Below, one piece after another: positions 50,378-64,000 of a stretch of 64,000 bases of DNA. The stretch covers positions 40,214,801-40,278,800 of the forward strand of contig OX359247.1 in NCBI GenBank assembly GCA_947179485.1. The letters are read 5' to 3'. Each line of letters begins with the position of its first letter. The stretch's first letter is position 1. Under the pieces are notes generated by a model. It saw nothing but the letters and a program-made list of their open reading frames with translations, was not told the DNA's origin and did no database searches. This DNA comes from Allacma fusca. Its lineage: Eukaryota; Arthropoda; Collembola; Symphypleona; Sminthuridae. The translations under genes and the position numbers were made by a program.

Positions 50378-53300
50378 TTGATAGATATTCATATGAGATA
50401 AGTGTGGACAATAGGAGAGCAGAGAGCAGGAGACTGCACTTCTCCGACCTATCTTCCCAGCCCATCTTATTATGTGGAGTCAGGGGAGCCCTTATTTCTT
50501 TTTTTTTTCGCATTTAACAACCAGCCAGTAACCAGCCCGTCCGTGCTTCCATACGGGCCCACAACCCTCTGTACATAAGAACACTACACACAGCCCACTG
50601 TCTCTAACCTGAGATGTCCTTAAATCTGGCAAAAGCTCTCAACAACAATAACTAACTTCATATGCACAACCGCAGAACTAACTATCCATTAGTTATATAT
50701 GTAGAGCTCTCTGTGCTGTACCTACACACACACATGCAAACACTATATATGCAAATACACTTACTTTATAAGCACAGGCTCGTCCACGATACAAAAATAA
50801 CACTAACCGTTCCAGCTCCAGCCTTTTTCTTCCAATCATACACTTTACACTCGAAGATGCTTAAAGTAAATCATCCTCAATTGATTAATTACGCATGTCT
50901 TGTACAACACTGTCATTTCTAATGTACATCGAAAACTTTAGTGAAACTCTAAATTTTAGAACATATTTGAACGCAACTACTCCTGCGCTGCTATGTAATA
51001 CAAACCCCCAAACCTGTACTCATTGAAACCTTCATTCCGCCCAAAAACATTTCCAGTGGCGTTGAACTTCAGCAAAAAGAATTTTGGCGGGATCTTTTGA
51101 TTAATTTGTATAAAGTGCAGTTTAATCTCATAACCGAATAAATGAGTGTAATAACGTGCCAACTACTACTGACCAGACCAGTATCGTCTGTATCATTGCA
51201 ATTCTGATGATAAGAAAAAAAATCCGTTCGGAGATCTTCAAAACAAGATGCTGATCTGATGCTACTCACAATCAGAGGGCTTGAGCTATACTTACAAATG
51301 TTTGTAAATGTGGAAGTCTAAGCTCTATAGTAGGCTTGTAATGTATGTGTAAAGAGTGGATTTGAAAACAATGGAGAGGAAAGCTGGTGGTTGCATCTGC
51401 ATGGTTCCTTATCAGTTGGTCTCTCATACTCTCCGTGAGTGAAAAAGGACGGGAAAGTGTAAATGAAATAATGAAAGAGGTCTAGATCACATGAAGATAC
51501 TGCGGTTTTCGGGCTTTTCCATATCTTCACAAGCAAATAATGGCTGGGATGACATGGACATTTTGTGGGAGAAGTGCGCCCTCGTAGATCCCCTCTCTCT
51601 CTCTTTCTCTGTGTCTCTTCCCAACATTGATACATAAAAGCCATCGGAGGATGTTTGGTGGTGGTATGAATGCTCCGATTAGTACTCACACTTTAGTTCC
51701 TATTCAATCCCATGATTACTCACACCTTTGTGTCTGGATGTAATGTAGAAGGAAGGATTGGGACATGTCAAGCCTCCATTGCTGTTTGTGTAATGTGTGC
51801 ATTACTTCCTAATACATTTACAGTTCACATTCATACCCCGGGAAGTACCTACTGAAAGCCCATTTCAAAAGGTAGGCAATAAGTTATGGACGTAAAAATC
51901 CATGAAATTTCATTGTTATATATACAGAGCATGGACGGATTTGGGATCCAACTCACAACCATTAAACTTTAGGAGGACTATCTCCTGCTCAATCTCTTCA
52001 GGGCTTGTCCAGCTCCGAACCTTCTCTTGAAGCTTGATTGGATCCTCTGCCTTCCATTTGTGTACACACTGACAGACTCACAGAGAGAACTTGTTTCCAA
52101 ACGCAATTCTACAGCAATAATAATAATTGTAATTCTACTGCTTTTATATTCCCATTCCTTTCCGTCAGGGTCCCGTATGTTTGTACAGTATGTACGTTCC
52201 ATATGGAACAAATGGGCTGCTTCCCCGGACACTCCTCACTGCACAATCCCCTTCACATGTATCCTCATCTTCAAAAAGCCCCATAATAATTCTAAATTCT
52301 AGGTGATTGGGGCAATGCGTGAGAAGGAATTTCCTTGAATTAAATTCCCTATCTCCCAAGCTTAATTTTATAAAAATCTCCCGGTAAATTCAAAAGTTAT
52401 TTAGGGAAAACAATCTTGACGACTTTGTCCGTATAACACTCCCTTCAAAATCCCTTCGTTGGGTTTCTCCCCATAACTTCCGTAGTTTTGGATGAATTTT
52501 CATAAAATAAATATTTTTAAATAGAGAATTAATTTTAAAGCATATGTTATAAATTTGATTTATTTTTGGCGGGAAATTTAAAACCATGAGCCCAATAAAA
52601 AACCAGGTTCACCAGAACTACTGAATGTTGACACTCGAACAAATTGCATTTCTATGCATTTGGAAAGACTCCTTCTGTATTGGGACATTGAATGTTGCCA
52701 GGGAAAATAATCATAGGAGTAAGGGTAAAAGTGCATGTGACACATTACAGGAGTGTTTGTATGTGAAAAGAAAAATAGAGAGAGAATATATACAGAGGGG
52801 AAGAAACGGAGGGTAGCCCTTCCCACAACATTGTCAATGGGGTAAGATTGGTCCCCTGAATAAATCCTGAGAATGGTAAATCGTAAGGCACGCGTTTCGT
52901 CTCTGCTTATCTCTCTCCTCAAGGGTCTCATTCTTTCTTATCACATGTGAGCATCGTTCCCTTTCCCTGCTTCTGTTTTTATGGATGGACCTACGGATCA
53001 AAATCCACGGAAAAAATACATAAATAATAGCAAATGTCCGTATTATGAAAGAGGGGCTGGTGCCTCTCTCACTCTCTCTCTTCTCTCTTCTCTCTCTATG
53101 AGTCTATTGCTCACAATAAAGGACACGAGCGAACAAAACCGAATCCTATGGAATTATACAAGACTGCTGGCAACACCAACTCATCGCATAGGTACTACTA
53201 GAATGAACTCTATAGGTTCCAGGATTTTTTTTTGTAGTCTATAACGCTACAATATGAGAATGTTCCCTTGAAAATAAAAACCCTCAGAGTTGCACAAATT

Positions 53301-54929
53301 CTAATGTGAATATAAGAATTTAGCACGGAGTCAAAATTTAAAAGGGAAGAGTCTCCGTTACATTATAGTAAACAAATAAATATAAAATCCAGAGTAATTA
53401 TTATTGAAGTTGAGCATGTGAGGAGAATTAAATTGGGAACATTTCTGAATGAGAAGTGACAAGACTAGAATCTTTCTTTTTTTGCATTGCGATGCATTTC
53501 CTCGTATGGAAAAATGGAGGGAGAGAGAGAGAGAGAGAATTGGAAGGAGAGCAGGCGGCTGAAACATGTGAATAGATTCGTAGATGCTCGGAGTGATAGG
53601 CGGGTGTTGGGTTGGATTTGGTTTTTCTCCTCTTGCAAGCGAGATGCGTGTTTGGGAACGTCCCTATTAAGATAAGGAAATTCAGTGTCGTTCATTGTCA
53701 ACTGGAAGATCTCCGCTGATTTCCCTCATGTTCGATCACTATCTCCGTAACCAACAGCGGTTATTTTTGTCCTATTTTGGTATTCCAACTCCCTTCCATT
53801 ATTCCGTATTGGATTACACACGTACTCTCCTCAGAGGCTCTGGAGGACTGACTGGAGCACCGGCAGGTCAAACCTTGGTCATGAACCGTTATAGTTCTGT
53901 ATCTCCTCACAAGTGACACTTTCCGAATTAATCATGCTTTTCTATTTCTCCGACGCTCCACCATCAACCTTCTCACATTTTCCTTTAGAATAATTATTTC
54001 CCAAACTTCCCAGAGATTTTACTCCCTGCCCTGTAGTTAAGTTCCTTTTGTACTCGTTGTAAATTCCTAAATTTGTTATTCAGTTCCACATTCAAAATTT
54101 GGGGGTTTCAATAAATTTAACTATATTTAATAATTCCTCAAGGTTGGTCCATTTATTTACACAATTTTTTCTAATTATTTTAAATTATACTTTGGTAAAT
54201 AGCAAACGCTGTATATAAGGATAGTCCTTCATTATACCATGCACGTATATATCTATATGTATCTAAATATGTGCACAGTAGCAGCATAACCTTCCTCATT
54301 GCCAGTCTGCAGTGATATTTTGAGAGGTGACATTTAATCTCTTCACTAGACTTTCATCAGTATTTTTTTCTAATTACTTTAACGTATGGTCTTTTGGAGA
54401 GATTTTCGGATGAGTTTATATATCTACCTACATAGCTCATCAACTTGAATTTCCTGTGTTGTCGATATGTGAATTTTTTTCAAGGAGCTCCCAGACACGA
54501 TCAGCCTATAAATAATTATTTTAAATGTATGAAAAAACTCTTGAAACCTGATGACCAACTCTGACCATATTATTAAATAGGTTTTTGCAGTATGAATAAG
54601 CCTTGAAGACAAATGCCTCTCCCCGTAGTCAAAATAAATTAGAGTAATTTACTGGGAATATTTCCTCCGGGTGATTTAAGACGTGTGCATTATGAGGCGA
54701 TGGAGCTGCAATTAAAAGGCGTCAGATCCCATTTTAAAAAGCTGTACAGTATGTAATGATAATTTAGATTGTAAACTTTTCAATCCTCCCTCCAAGCTCT
54801 GTAACCTTAACAATGTCCTGTGTATTGACAGGAGTACTACTACTATAATTATTACTGTCTATACATTTGCAAAAGAATAGGCTATAACAAGGGAAGTATA
54901 TTTACAAGGAGCGTTACTATCCTGTGGAT

Positions 54930-54935
<6 letters not shown>
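50378..54935. other. Gene-free stretch
   Basis: No recognised gene. A GC-richer frame at 53695-53916 (plus) and one at 51978-52232 (minus) have fairly balanced composition, but match no family I know and have no supporting neighbour exons. Confidence 0.4.

Positions 54936-54980
<45 letters not shown>
54936..54980. repeat. (GA)n microsatellite
   Basis: A pure GA tract of about 22 units running into an A-rich stretch. Confidence 0.95.
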
Positions 54981-54983
<3 letters not shown>

Positions 54984-57900
54984 AAAAAAATGGAGGAAAA
55001 CGGTCATAAATGTGTGTTTGAGGTTGATGATGCAAAAAGGGCGTGTCGGGGATTGAATGAACAGTATCGCCCAGCAATGCACTGCCGTTTGTGGCAAATG
55101 AAAAGATTTATAAACATTTTTATTAGAGTAATAACATTGTACACGGAGAGGTAAAAAGAAGGAGTAGGTCGTCGTAAAAATGTTACAGTATATATTTTTG
55201 AGGTGGTTATAATATGTTTGTGTGTCTACACGTAGTATGTATGGGATAATTATTTATACAGAGGACTTATATAGACTTATCTTACCCCATGTATACATAA
55301 TAAATGCATGAACATTTCCCAAAATCCTACGGGCTGTTGAAAATGTTGACTATGTCAAAAAGGAGTATTTAAATAGTTTTTTTTTCCCTATTCTTTTTTG
55401 ACTGTTTCTCAGTCCGTGGATGCGATGATGGTGTGAAAGCCCGTGAGCGTCAGATTTTTACTGTATGTCTGTGTGTGGAGTATCTCTGGGAAAGCGGACA
55501 ATTGGGAACATTATCTCACACGCTGATCATCTCTCATGATAAATTTCAACTTGCTCCTTTCTATTCAACATCACGATTCTCCACCGACAATCAGGCCTCT
55601 GTTGGTTACTCCTTTTCATACAATAAATACTCTTCACGCCAAAACCTTACAGCTCTACCCGGCCTCATGAGAGCTGCAAAAAAAAAAAAACCTCCAAACT
55701 GAACACAGTTCGACTTCAATAATAAAATTGCAAAAAGGGACAAAACTTTTCCTTAACTGTACATTCCTATTTTTTTCAGGGAATATCTGTACACATCTGC
55801 TCCGGCAGTCAATAATAATTTACCAGCTAGTGTCTTGTCCCATCTGTAAATAAAAAACCTCCATAGAAACTTATTCCTGCAAATAAGGAAAATTTGTAGT
55901 AAATTCTATCATTCAAATTCCTTATTTTAAGGATGACTTTGAGTAGTCATGCTTTTGAGGATCCTCAATCCGATTTCACTTCAGAGTGAAAAGTATCTAG
56001 TTATTTTATTTTATGTTTGTTATTATTCCTCCTATGTAATTTAAAGTCATAGCAGTCATTTAATTATAAAGGATGAAAATCAAAGACACATGCGCTATCA
56101 GTGATAGAACGACAGGCCTTTCTAAAATAATTCACTTGATCCCAGACTTTGTCCAGATTTATTTTGTTGATTCAACCTCTATCTACAAGTTCAAGGCTCA
56201 TGAAGGAAAACTCATTAAAATGTTTTGACACAGAGACTTTAAGATGAATATCCAGAAGAGCAATGATAAAGCTGTCAGCTAGTTTTTGATAAATAATTTT
56301 TCCATCGTTTTTAGTACATTTAGTTCTATGTTAAAATTAGGACATGATTTTGTGTAGGTTCAACGACGTTTGACAGTCATCTCCCTCAACCAGGAGTATT
56401 TCCAAAAATGCTCGATTTCGCGAATTGCATGTATTCAAGCAATAATAATCCCACCAAAGCCAGGACGAGCCTTTGTATGATCAATGATTGTTGAGACGAA
56501 AATACTGAATTTCCCAGTTGAATCTCGGTTGAGAATACTCTGCAAAATTTATAATTGCAAGGGCAACTTGAAAGCATTACTATTAAGTATTAATTACCAG
56601 TGATTAGATTAATTGTTCACTGTGCATAAATACAAGCTGGGAATTACATAAAAATAGAAGTGGTTTTTTGAACCTCAAGGAAACTGCAGTGGATGCAGTT
56701 GCTGGAGGAGCCAAAACACAGGGGGGAATTTTAATGTCAGAACCTACAATAGCGTAAAGGTTACGTACATTTTGGAGGAGAAGCATGCAGGAGCAAGTGA
56801 CTGAAGGAGGGAAATAATGAAGATAATCTTGATGAGATGTGTGGTTTTGACATCAAGATGAAAGCCAAGAGCAGGGCTTTGGTATCAAAGGCGGGGGTAA
56901 ACAATGCCAAGAGATAGGCGGATAAACTAATCATGATAGCGTCCGCTTTTTACACATATGCACTTGTCTTGTGTACATTTAATTATTATTATTACATATG
57001 GTTACTTATTACATTTGTAAAAATCCATAGATACACATACACACACATACACACACACACATACAATTTAAAGTAGCACTATGCAATAGATTTGATATTC
57101 CAACCATTGAGACCTATCCTTATGAAAGAATCAACGGCCGGCCTTCCTGCACTTGAAAAACTGTCCCGTTCGCCGTTACTACAGTCTCGTGGATTCATTT
57201 CCTCATAAATGTGGGGAGAGGGGCAGTTTTCTTACTTTTGCAATTTTTAGCACCAGAAGTAACCTGAGGAAAAAAAATTAGTCTGACTCTACAATGCTAC
57301 AATAATTCCTGTACTGAATGTATTTTATTTCCCAGTCCTTCCCGTCCCTTTATAATTTCTGCGAGTCTATAGCATTCACACAAGGCATATCAAACTGGTA
57401 GCCACAAGGACTAATCGGACTACTGTGGATACATATTCATTTAGAATTAAAAGAGTATGTGAATATTTAATGGAGAACAAATCCAGTTGAAAAATGGGGA
57501 GAAGAGGTTGAAATGAGAAGTGAAGGGTTGTTGCATAATGCACAAGACTAATAATGATGATATCAATGGAGCCCTCATGCACACATACAGATCACATTAC
57601 AGGGGCTGTATGTATATACGAGTCCAGGGCTGTACAGTATTCCGGGATGAGGGCGGATGTGACCTACGGAGTTGCAACCGTCCGGACCACACAGGTCAAT
57701 TACACATTGTTCTTCTATTCTCCAGCGTCCACAGGGGGGCTCTTTTCAATTTTTCCACTTCAGCCCGGCCACTTCAACCTTAATATCCCACAAGATTAGT
57801 GTTTTACAGTACATCAAGAGCCATTGAGCGCTTCATACAGTCTACTGTCTCTATTACAATAATACAGTACCCCATCCATATCAAATCCTATGCCGTCTGT

Positions 57901-60102
57901 CCCTGTACAAAAATATAAATTAGCACTCACACAAATAAATCTATATCTACTTTTACCAGGAAAATTTTAGAACCTCTTACAGAGAGATACCTCCAGCCAT
58001 GACAATTAGGACACACGCTACGTTCATACAAAATCTGTAAAATACTCCCGAAAAACTACAATGGCGTTGAAGTCTGATTTTTAATTGAGGTCCCAATTAC
58101 TAGATTGCATTGTCCACCCCAGGCCTTTTTAAAATCCTGTATGGAGAATTCAAGGGCAATCATAACTGACACTTAAACATTGTGTGTATAAAATGTGTCC
58201 CTGAGAGAATTTTGGAAATGCCACGCTTCACTCTAGGATTTCCTATAGTGTCCTACAAAATACGTATTTTCCCTCAACCTCAACCAGTCCCAATCTGGTT
58301 TTCTTTTACACCGTACGCAGTAAACACCAATTTGATTATTTACTCAGATTACCTGTGTTGATCAACCGTACTCAAGTAGATTAGATTAGCATTGTAGGAA
58401 CACATAAGAAATTAATTTATTTTGAAAATAAAACTGACGCCAGAGGAATTGAGAGAGCTGGGACTTCACAAGCGTATAGACGTATGGATAGACATAGGAG
58501 TCTTTTATATTTAGCATAAATGGAAGTGAGGAAAACATTTTTGTTGTTGTCTCGTCCTCTCCGGAGATTTGTTTGAGGAGCTTGTGTGAACGTGTCTGTT
58601 GTGTGGTGTGCCCTATGCCCGTGGTTTGGCTTTCCTTTTCTTCAATTGAAATCGTATCAAATGTCATGGCGCCGGAGTTTTTCCTCCCCTTAATTAGAGT
58701 CGCTGTCATTCAGCAGTCGCCAGCTATTTTTAACCCTTGCCTTTATATTTGTAGTGGATTGCACACAAGTAAGGCACCCTCAGCTCAGCTCGGTTCTCCC
58801 TGTATTTATGTCAACTCAGGCTAGCCTTTGCCTTGGCTGGTTTACCATAAATACGTTATGGAGTCTTGTCTCTATATTTTCTTTTATGATACTTTCATTT
58901 TCTTACAGGGAACAATAATTTATTATTGTTACAGGAAATAATCCCCAAGTTTTTATTACAAGATAATTTTAATAATAATAATAAAATTATAAAATCTCCA
59001 AAACACAAAAGTTCAAAGTCTCTTGACTTTTATAACAAGTCAAGTCAAAATCTGTTTATCCCAGTGAATTACTAATCTTTCTTGAGGGTTGAATTATTTA
59101 TCCCTTTGAAAATAATACTACCTCAAAAGTAACGCTCATCTCAACTCGTACCCCAACAATTCATTGTACATACGTTGAGAAACCATATTTTTGTAATCTT
59201 ATATAGACAAATAACTATTACATATAAAAATGAATATATACATAAATGGCGGAGTTACAACATCCAGAGATTCTCAGCTCAGAAAAGCGTCGCCAAGCTT
59301 CCTCATTTCTCCCGACAAACCTGCAGTCAACGTGACATTTCCTCACATGCCATTTCCACTCCTCTCATCCTCATCTCCCCGACCCATCTTGTCCAATGAA
59401 GTTCATATCTCTCCAGACGTATGTAACTTCCTCTCCTATTTTCCCCTAATTACAAATTGAAATAAAAACCCAACTTTTCCATCCTCCGTCCAAATCTGAG
59501 CTCTCTCATCCCAACTGTTTTATTTCAATAATATTAACTCCCCGTCAAACCAAATTTAATTTCTGAGCTTTGACACATTCCACAATATTTACAATCATTT
59601 GACCTACCCAATGGGCGTCAGCTCTTTACAAAAGAAACAAAAAAAAAAAAACAATGCAATCAGATATAACTTTGCACATTTGTTTTTCCAAGTAAATTTC
59701 CAAATTTAAAATTCTACTATTCCAAAGATGGGGAGGGGGGTGGGAAGGAGGGAGGGAAGGATCTGAGAAAAACTGAGTGATAAAAATTGGAAGTAAAAGC
59801 AGAAAAAGAATAAATTGTAATGGGAATTTGAGCAGGCACGCAGGGAGTGCTTGTTATAATTTAACGGTAGTGAATTAACTAGATCTACAAGGAGGGAAGA
59901 ACAAGGAAGAGATATGGAATTATGATTTAAAAGACATGTGCAGCGACTGGTGGAGAGAAAAATGTGAAAAAAAGATAAAAATCCATATGCCTGAGCACTA
60001 CTGTAGATATTCGAGAGTATAGGAGAGCTTTATTGTGTAGAAATATATAATGAACAAGAATTCCTCCGTTTCTGCTTACATGACCCTCAATTGCGATAAA
60101 GC

Positions 60103-60107
<5 letters not shown>
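54981..60107. other. Gene-free stretch
   Basis: AT-rich sequence without a recognised gene. A minus-strand frame at 58386-58709 has an unusually ordinary amino-acid mix for this window, but I found no domain, no clear donor or acceptor and no partner exon. Confidence 0.4.

Positions 60108-60139
<32 letters not shown>
60108..60139. repeat. (GA)n microsatellite
   Basis: A pure GA tract of about 15 units. Confidence 0.95.
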
Positions 60140-60140
<1 letters not shown>

Positions 60141-60783
60141 CAGAGGAGATGAGCAAAGGAGATATTTGATAATCTGATGAAGATGCATGGAGAGGTTCAG
60201 TAGCCGAGACTACTCCAAAGTGTACTGCTTCCAACGTTCCACTTGTGTACATTATTAGTAATTCTCAAGATCCAAATATAGACATGGGAATAAAACAACG
60301 GTTCGTACAATAAAGATTAACCATTGGGTGTATAGCTGAGACGAGTATTATTTCCATTCATAATCATTTGTATATTGGAATGTTCCCTATGTCTAGATAT
60401 ATGTATCTATACCTACAATAACAGAGAGTACGACAAAGCGTCACTGGAAGCAGCGGGGTGTGCTTATCTGCAAAAATATTTGCTCATGCTTGAGCATTAT
60501 ATTGTATTACATTACGGACTACACATATCTATAAAACTTTTATTTGAGATACATACATAATTATAGCCATCCATAGCTACACAGATGTCCACCGTACATA
60601 AAGATATAAGTGAGTGCCCTTAAACAGGAATAATGCACTCACTGGATTTTTACAAGCCGGATTCAATTACATGTATATTGACATGCCGTAAACAAAAGAG
60701 CACACGGTTGGAAATTGCTAGAAAAACTTGTGGATTTTTCTCTCTCTAATTAACTCCTCCAATTATCCTTCCACCTGATCCTC

Positions 60784-60786
<3 letters not shown>

Positions 60787-60825
<39 letters not shown>
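60787..60825. repeat. (CT)n microsatellite
   Basis: A pure CT tract of about 19 units, opposite in orientation to the GA tract at 60108. Confidence 0.95.
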
Positions 60826-60828
<3 letters not shown>

Positions 60829-61710
60829 CTCCCGTTCATCCCCGGAGCTTTATTGTCTCAGGGCTTGTAATTATCCTGGTTTTTTTTTAAATATAGGATT
60901 GTATCAAATTCTTTGAGTCGTAAAACTCTTTCGGATTTCCCACGTAATTTTGCATATTTTATGATGCGTCTTCCACGTCCACTTATACTCACACTATAGA
61001 CTTGAGCTGAAGGCTCAATTTACTTATACTTTAGTAGAATGTATGAGAACAATTACCTGGAATTAAGTTTTTTCCACTTCCCCAGGGTTTTTAATAATTT
61101 CCCCTATTTAGCTAATGTGTCATTTAATACTTCATTTTAGTGGGAGGCTTCCCCATTGTTAGCTCTGCTAATATCTAATTCTTCTCCTCATACACTCTAA
61201 TGGACGGGTCATTAGGCAATAAATCCAAATGTCTCTTTTAGCTCAACCTTCCGAGTATCTATTTATCTCCACAGGCAAGGAGGCTCTCAATTTGAAATAG
61301 TCTTAACTTCAAAGCCTCTCAATATTCTATTAGCCCTGGAGTAATGATATACAAAGATTCTTAGAAGATGGAGTTTGAGTTTTTTTTTTAAAAAAGCTGA
61401 AGCACGTGCATGTATGTAAGTTCATATGATTGTAGATGTTCAAAATTTTGAAATTCTTACGATTTAGGGAAAGTTCAAAAACCTTGAGTTGTGTTTAAAA
61501 AGAAAAGAAAAATAGTATAACTTAGAAGCCCATTGATCTTGTTCTCAGAGGGGAAAAAATTAGAAATGCAGAGAAAGAAGAGGAAGGCTAGAGAGAGAGA
61601 GAGAAGTGTGGCGTGTGGCATTGAGTGAGTCAGTGACAGAGAAGTTGTTGTTTCTTCTACTTGTTTCTGTTTGTTTCTGGTGTGGTGTTTGGTGCAGGAG
61701 TAAGTAGTAA

Positions 61711-61739
61711 ATAGTAGTAGTAGTAGTAGTAGTAGTAGG
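61711..61739. repeat. (TAG)n trinucleotide repeat
   Basis: About nine TAG units, the same motif as in the GATA intron at 19030. Confidence 0.95.
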
Positions 61740-62017
61740 AGGAAATAAGTAAGTAAGTATAAGTAACATTCCCCCAGAAAATAAAGGACCAAGGATGATA
61801 ATAGGACAGAACAAGTTGAATGCAAATGTGTGGCTCCCATGGGGTCACCTCCAGCGAGCGAGCAACTTGTTCTCTGCCACTTACTTGAAAATATCACCAA
61901 AGCTCTCTTTTCTCTCGTTTCTTTGAGTAAAGTTCCTCTGTCTCTCGATTATTCTCACAATGCCCCAAAGTTAAAAAAAAATGACTTTTGTTCCAATCTC
62001 CGCTAAAATTTCTAGAG

Positions 62018-62074
62018 CGAGAGAGAGAGAGAGAGACAGAGGGAGTATAGGACATAATGAGACAGAAAAGCAAA

Positions 62075-62116
<42 letters not shown>

Positions 62117-62118
62117 CT
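62018..62118. repeat. Interrupted (GA)n purine tract
   Basis: Two GA runs separated by about 40 mostly purine bases. Confidence 0.93.
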
Positions 62119-62309
62119 AGAGAAAAGGTTTGTTTGAAAATAATAATAATTCCCTGGAGAGTCATCGTTTGGACATTGATGAAGATCCCTGGAGCCCTCT
62201 TTAGACTTTTATTTGGCTTGGAGTCTATTCACAAGGAAGGGATTGCATGACGTCATAAATTCAACAAGGGAGTCCCTCTCCACCAAAAATTGCTTATCTT
62301 TTCAGATTG

Positions 62310-62311
<2 letters not shown>

Positions 62312-62369
<58 letters not shown>
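62312..62369. repeat. (GA)n microsatellite
   Basis: About 58 bases of GA with a single GGG interruption, the longest such tract here. Confidence 0.96.
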
Positions 62370-63478
62370 GAAGTGAGCCATGACTAAATATAGGCCGAAC
62401 TTTCCTTCTCCTCTACTTTTACCATACAGTTTATCATATGGTCAGAGGGATATTGCGGTAATGCAATTTAAATAGAAAATAAATAGAGAGCAATACTGTA
62501 GCAGGACAGACTTTTCTCCTTTTCCGTCAACTCCCGCAGACACCCAGGCAAATGGGATGGGTGCAACTGTGTCTAATTCCCTATTCTTTCCCTATTTATT
62601 TCCATTTTTATTACCCACAACAGAGAGTCTCACACGTGTTGGAATTTCAACCCAGGCTTCATCAGCTCAGGAGTCGGGAGGATGCTGCTTGTCATGACAG
62701 TTGCATTTAATTTGCACGGGCCATTCTCCCATTATTTTATTGGTTTTGACGTCGTTTAGATTTATTTCCAACTTGAGCCACCGTAAGTTCTCCCAGTTCC
62801 ACAGTAGGTCTTATATAACAGACTGGCTAGCTACAAGTCAGTGTGTGAATTTTTTCGTGGGTTCGAGTTACTTCCAAAAAGATGTCGAATGGTATGATCA
62901 ATGTATGCCTGCAAATCTAGGATGAGCAGATTCAACGCAATATTAAAATGCTAATTATTATTGTACCCGTCCATTTCTTACCAGTTTGAAAGTCATCTTT
63001 TGACATAGGAGCATTGTAAGTTTTATTGTACGCCAACTATTTAAAATTTAAAATTAAAGTCCGCTATATAATGTAGTAGATGGTTATGAAATTTTGAATC
63101 TTTTAAAAAAAATGCTATTTAGTAGGTATCTTCATTTAAGGGCGGGAAAAGGTTCATCTATGAAGGTACATTCTATCCCGAGATGAAGTTCAAATGGGAG
63201 AGTAGAGTCAAAGGCAGGAGCGTTAGAGGAGGCGGATATTTAATGAGAAAGTGGGAGAGAAGAGAAAGGGAATTTAATGAAAGATATAGGAAAGAGCTAG
63301 GGAGGTTGCATACATTCCCAAAATATTGACTCAATGCACTGAAACTGCCTCAATTTTCCTTCCCTATATATATACATAATTTTATACCCTCTATACAATA
63401 ACCTGCTATTTATAGGAGCTCACATATTACATTGCGTGTGCACACTGAAGGATTTTATAGTCGGGAGGAAAGTGTAGG

Positions 63479-63614
63479 AGAGAGAGAGAGAGAGAGAGGG
63501 AAAGAGAGAGAAGGAAAATGTCGGGAGACTGCAACGGAGATAGAAAGTCATTTATCATGTCTTATCTCTTTTCCGAATTTCGGAGAAATTTCTCTCTGCC
63601 GGCCTGTCTCCCGG

Positions 63615-63648
<34 letters not shown>
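63479..63648. repeat. GA tract and CT tract in inverted arrangement
   Basis: A GA run (63479-63499, continuing as GA-rich sequence) and a pure CT run (63617-63648) lie about 100 bases apart and are complementary, so they could fold into a stem. A further CT run follows at 63821-63850. Confidence 0.9.
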
Positions 63649-63653
<5 letters not shown>

Positions 63654-63817
63654 ATTGAACCAACCAACGAGAGAACTCTCCATTCTATTTCGTCTCCTCC
63701 ACGACAACTCCGCTCTCTTTTATGCTCCTTCCACTCACATCATATCTATGTACGTAGTGTCTTGCTTACCCAAAACTATTATCAAAACTTGTCTTTCTAT
63801 TTTCCCTTCCTCTCCCA

Positions 63818-63855
<38 letters not shown>

Positions 63856-64000
63856 TCAAACATGTAAAAAGTGCCTAAGATTTTTTTCGAAAAATTCAAA
63901 GGGAACATATCTAAATTTCAAAAATGAGCTGGACAAATTCCCTAGAAAAATTAAATATTAAATGAAATGATAAACTCTATGTTGGGAAATGTGTGGAGGA

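Noticed and set aside
52886-52900. Possible miR-124 (TAAGGCACGCG)
   Set aside because: Only the first 11-12 bases match, the rest of the mature sequence differs and no hairpin partner is present upstream.
62860-62875. B-box-like GGGTTCGAGTT, possible tRNA gene
   Set aside because: Flanking arms do not pair and the A-box candidate is poor.

Overview
This is AT-rich eukaryotic DNA, almost entirely non-coding, crowded with (GA)n/(CT)n, (CA)n, TAG and tacatacata-type simple repeats. The only securely recognised gene is a GATA transcription factor on the minus strand. The N-finger sequence and the QVCRP and FPPTPPKD motifs place it in the GATA1/2/3 class, which in arthropods is grain (grn). The single grain-like gene, the long introns and the extreme GA/CT microsatellite load suggest an arthropod, perhaps a copepod such as a sea louse. 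The species guess is inference; the GATA assignment is firm.

Layout on the minus strand, from high to low coordinates: an N-terminal coding exon (24311-24464) with the DVFF motif; a 4.4-kb intron; a large His/Ser/Gly-rich exon (19124-19927) with QVCRP and FPPTPPKD; a 2.7-kb intron; and a 146-base exon (16258-16403) encoding the N-terminal GATA zinc finger. All three join in frame: phase 1, phase 1, then a phase-0 donor. I found no C-finger exon in the remaining 16.2 kb, so the next intron probably runs off the left edge of the window.

Upstream of the gene, about 39 kb (24465-64000) holds no gene I can recognise. It contains many microsatellites, a cluster of short interspersed repeats at 27.6-28.3 kb, tRNA-like relics, and an extreme purine/pyrimidine tract cluster at 60-64 kb. 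It may hold 5' leader exons and regulatory DNA of the GATA gene, but the sequence alone does not prove this.

The most interesting unexplained structure is a dispersed repeat family. It joins a tRNA-Gly-like head (CATTGGTGATTCAGTGGTAG) to a segment matching the 5' end of 18S rRNA (ACCTGGTTRATCCTGCCAGT). Head and tail occur together, about 75-80 bases apart, in at least two copies on opposite strands; partial copies lie elsewhere. This looks like a composite SINE. A degraded Ty3/gypsy-type integrase fragment lies in a GATA intron at 17.6 kb. I found no CRISPR arrays, operons or intact transposons.
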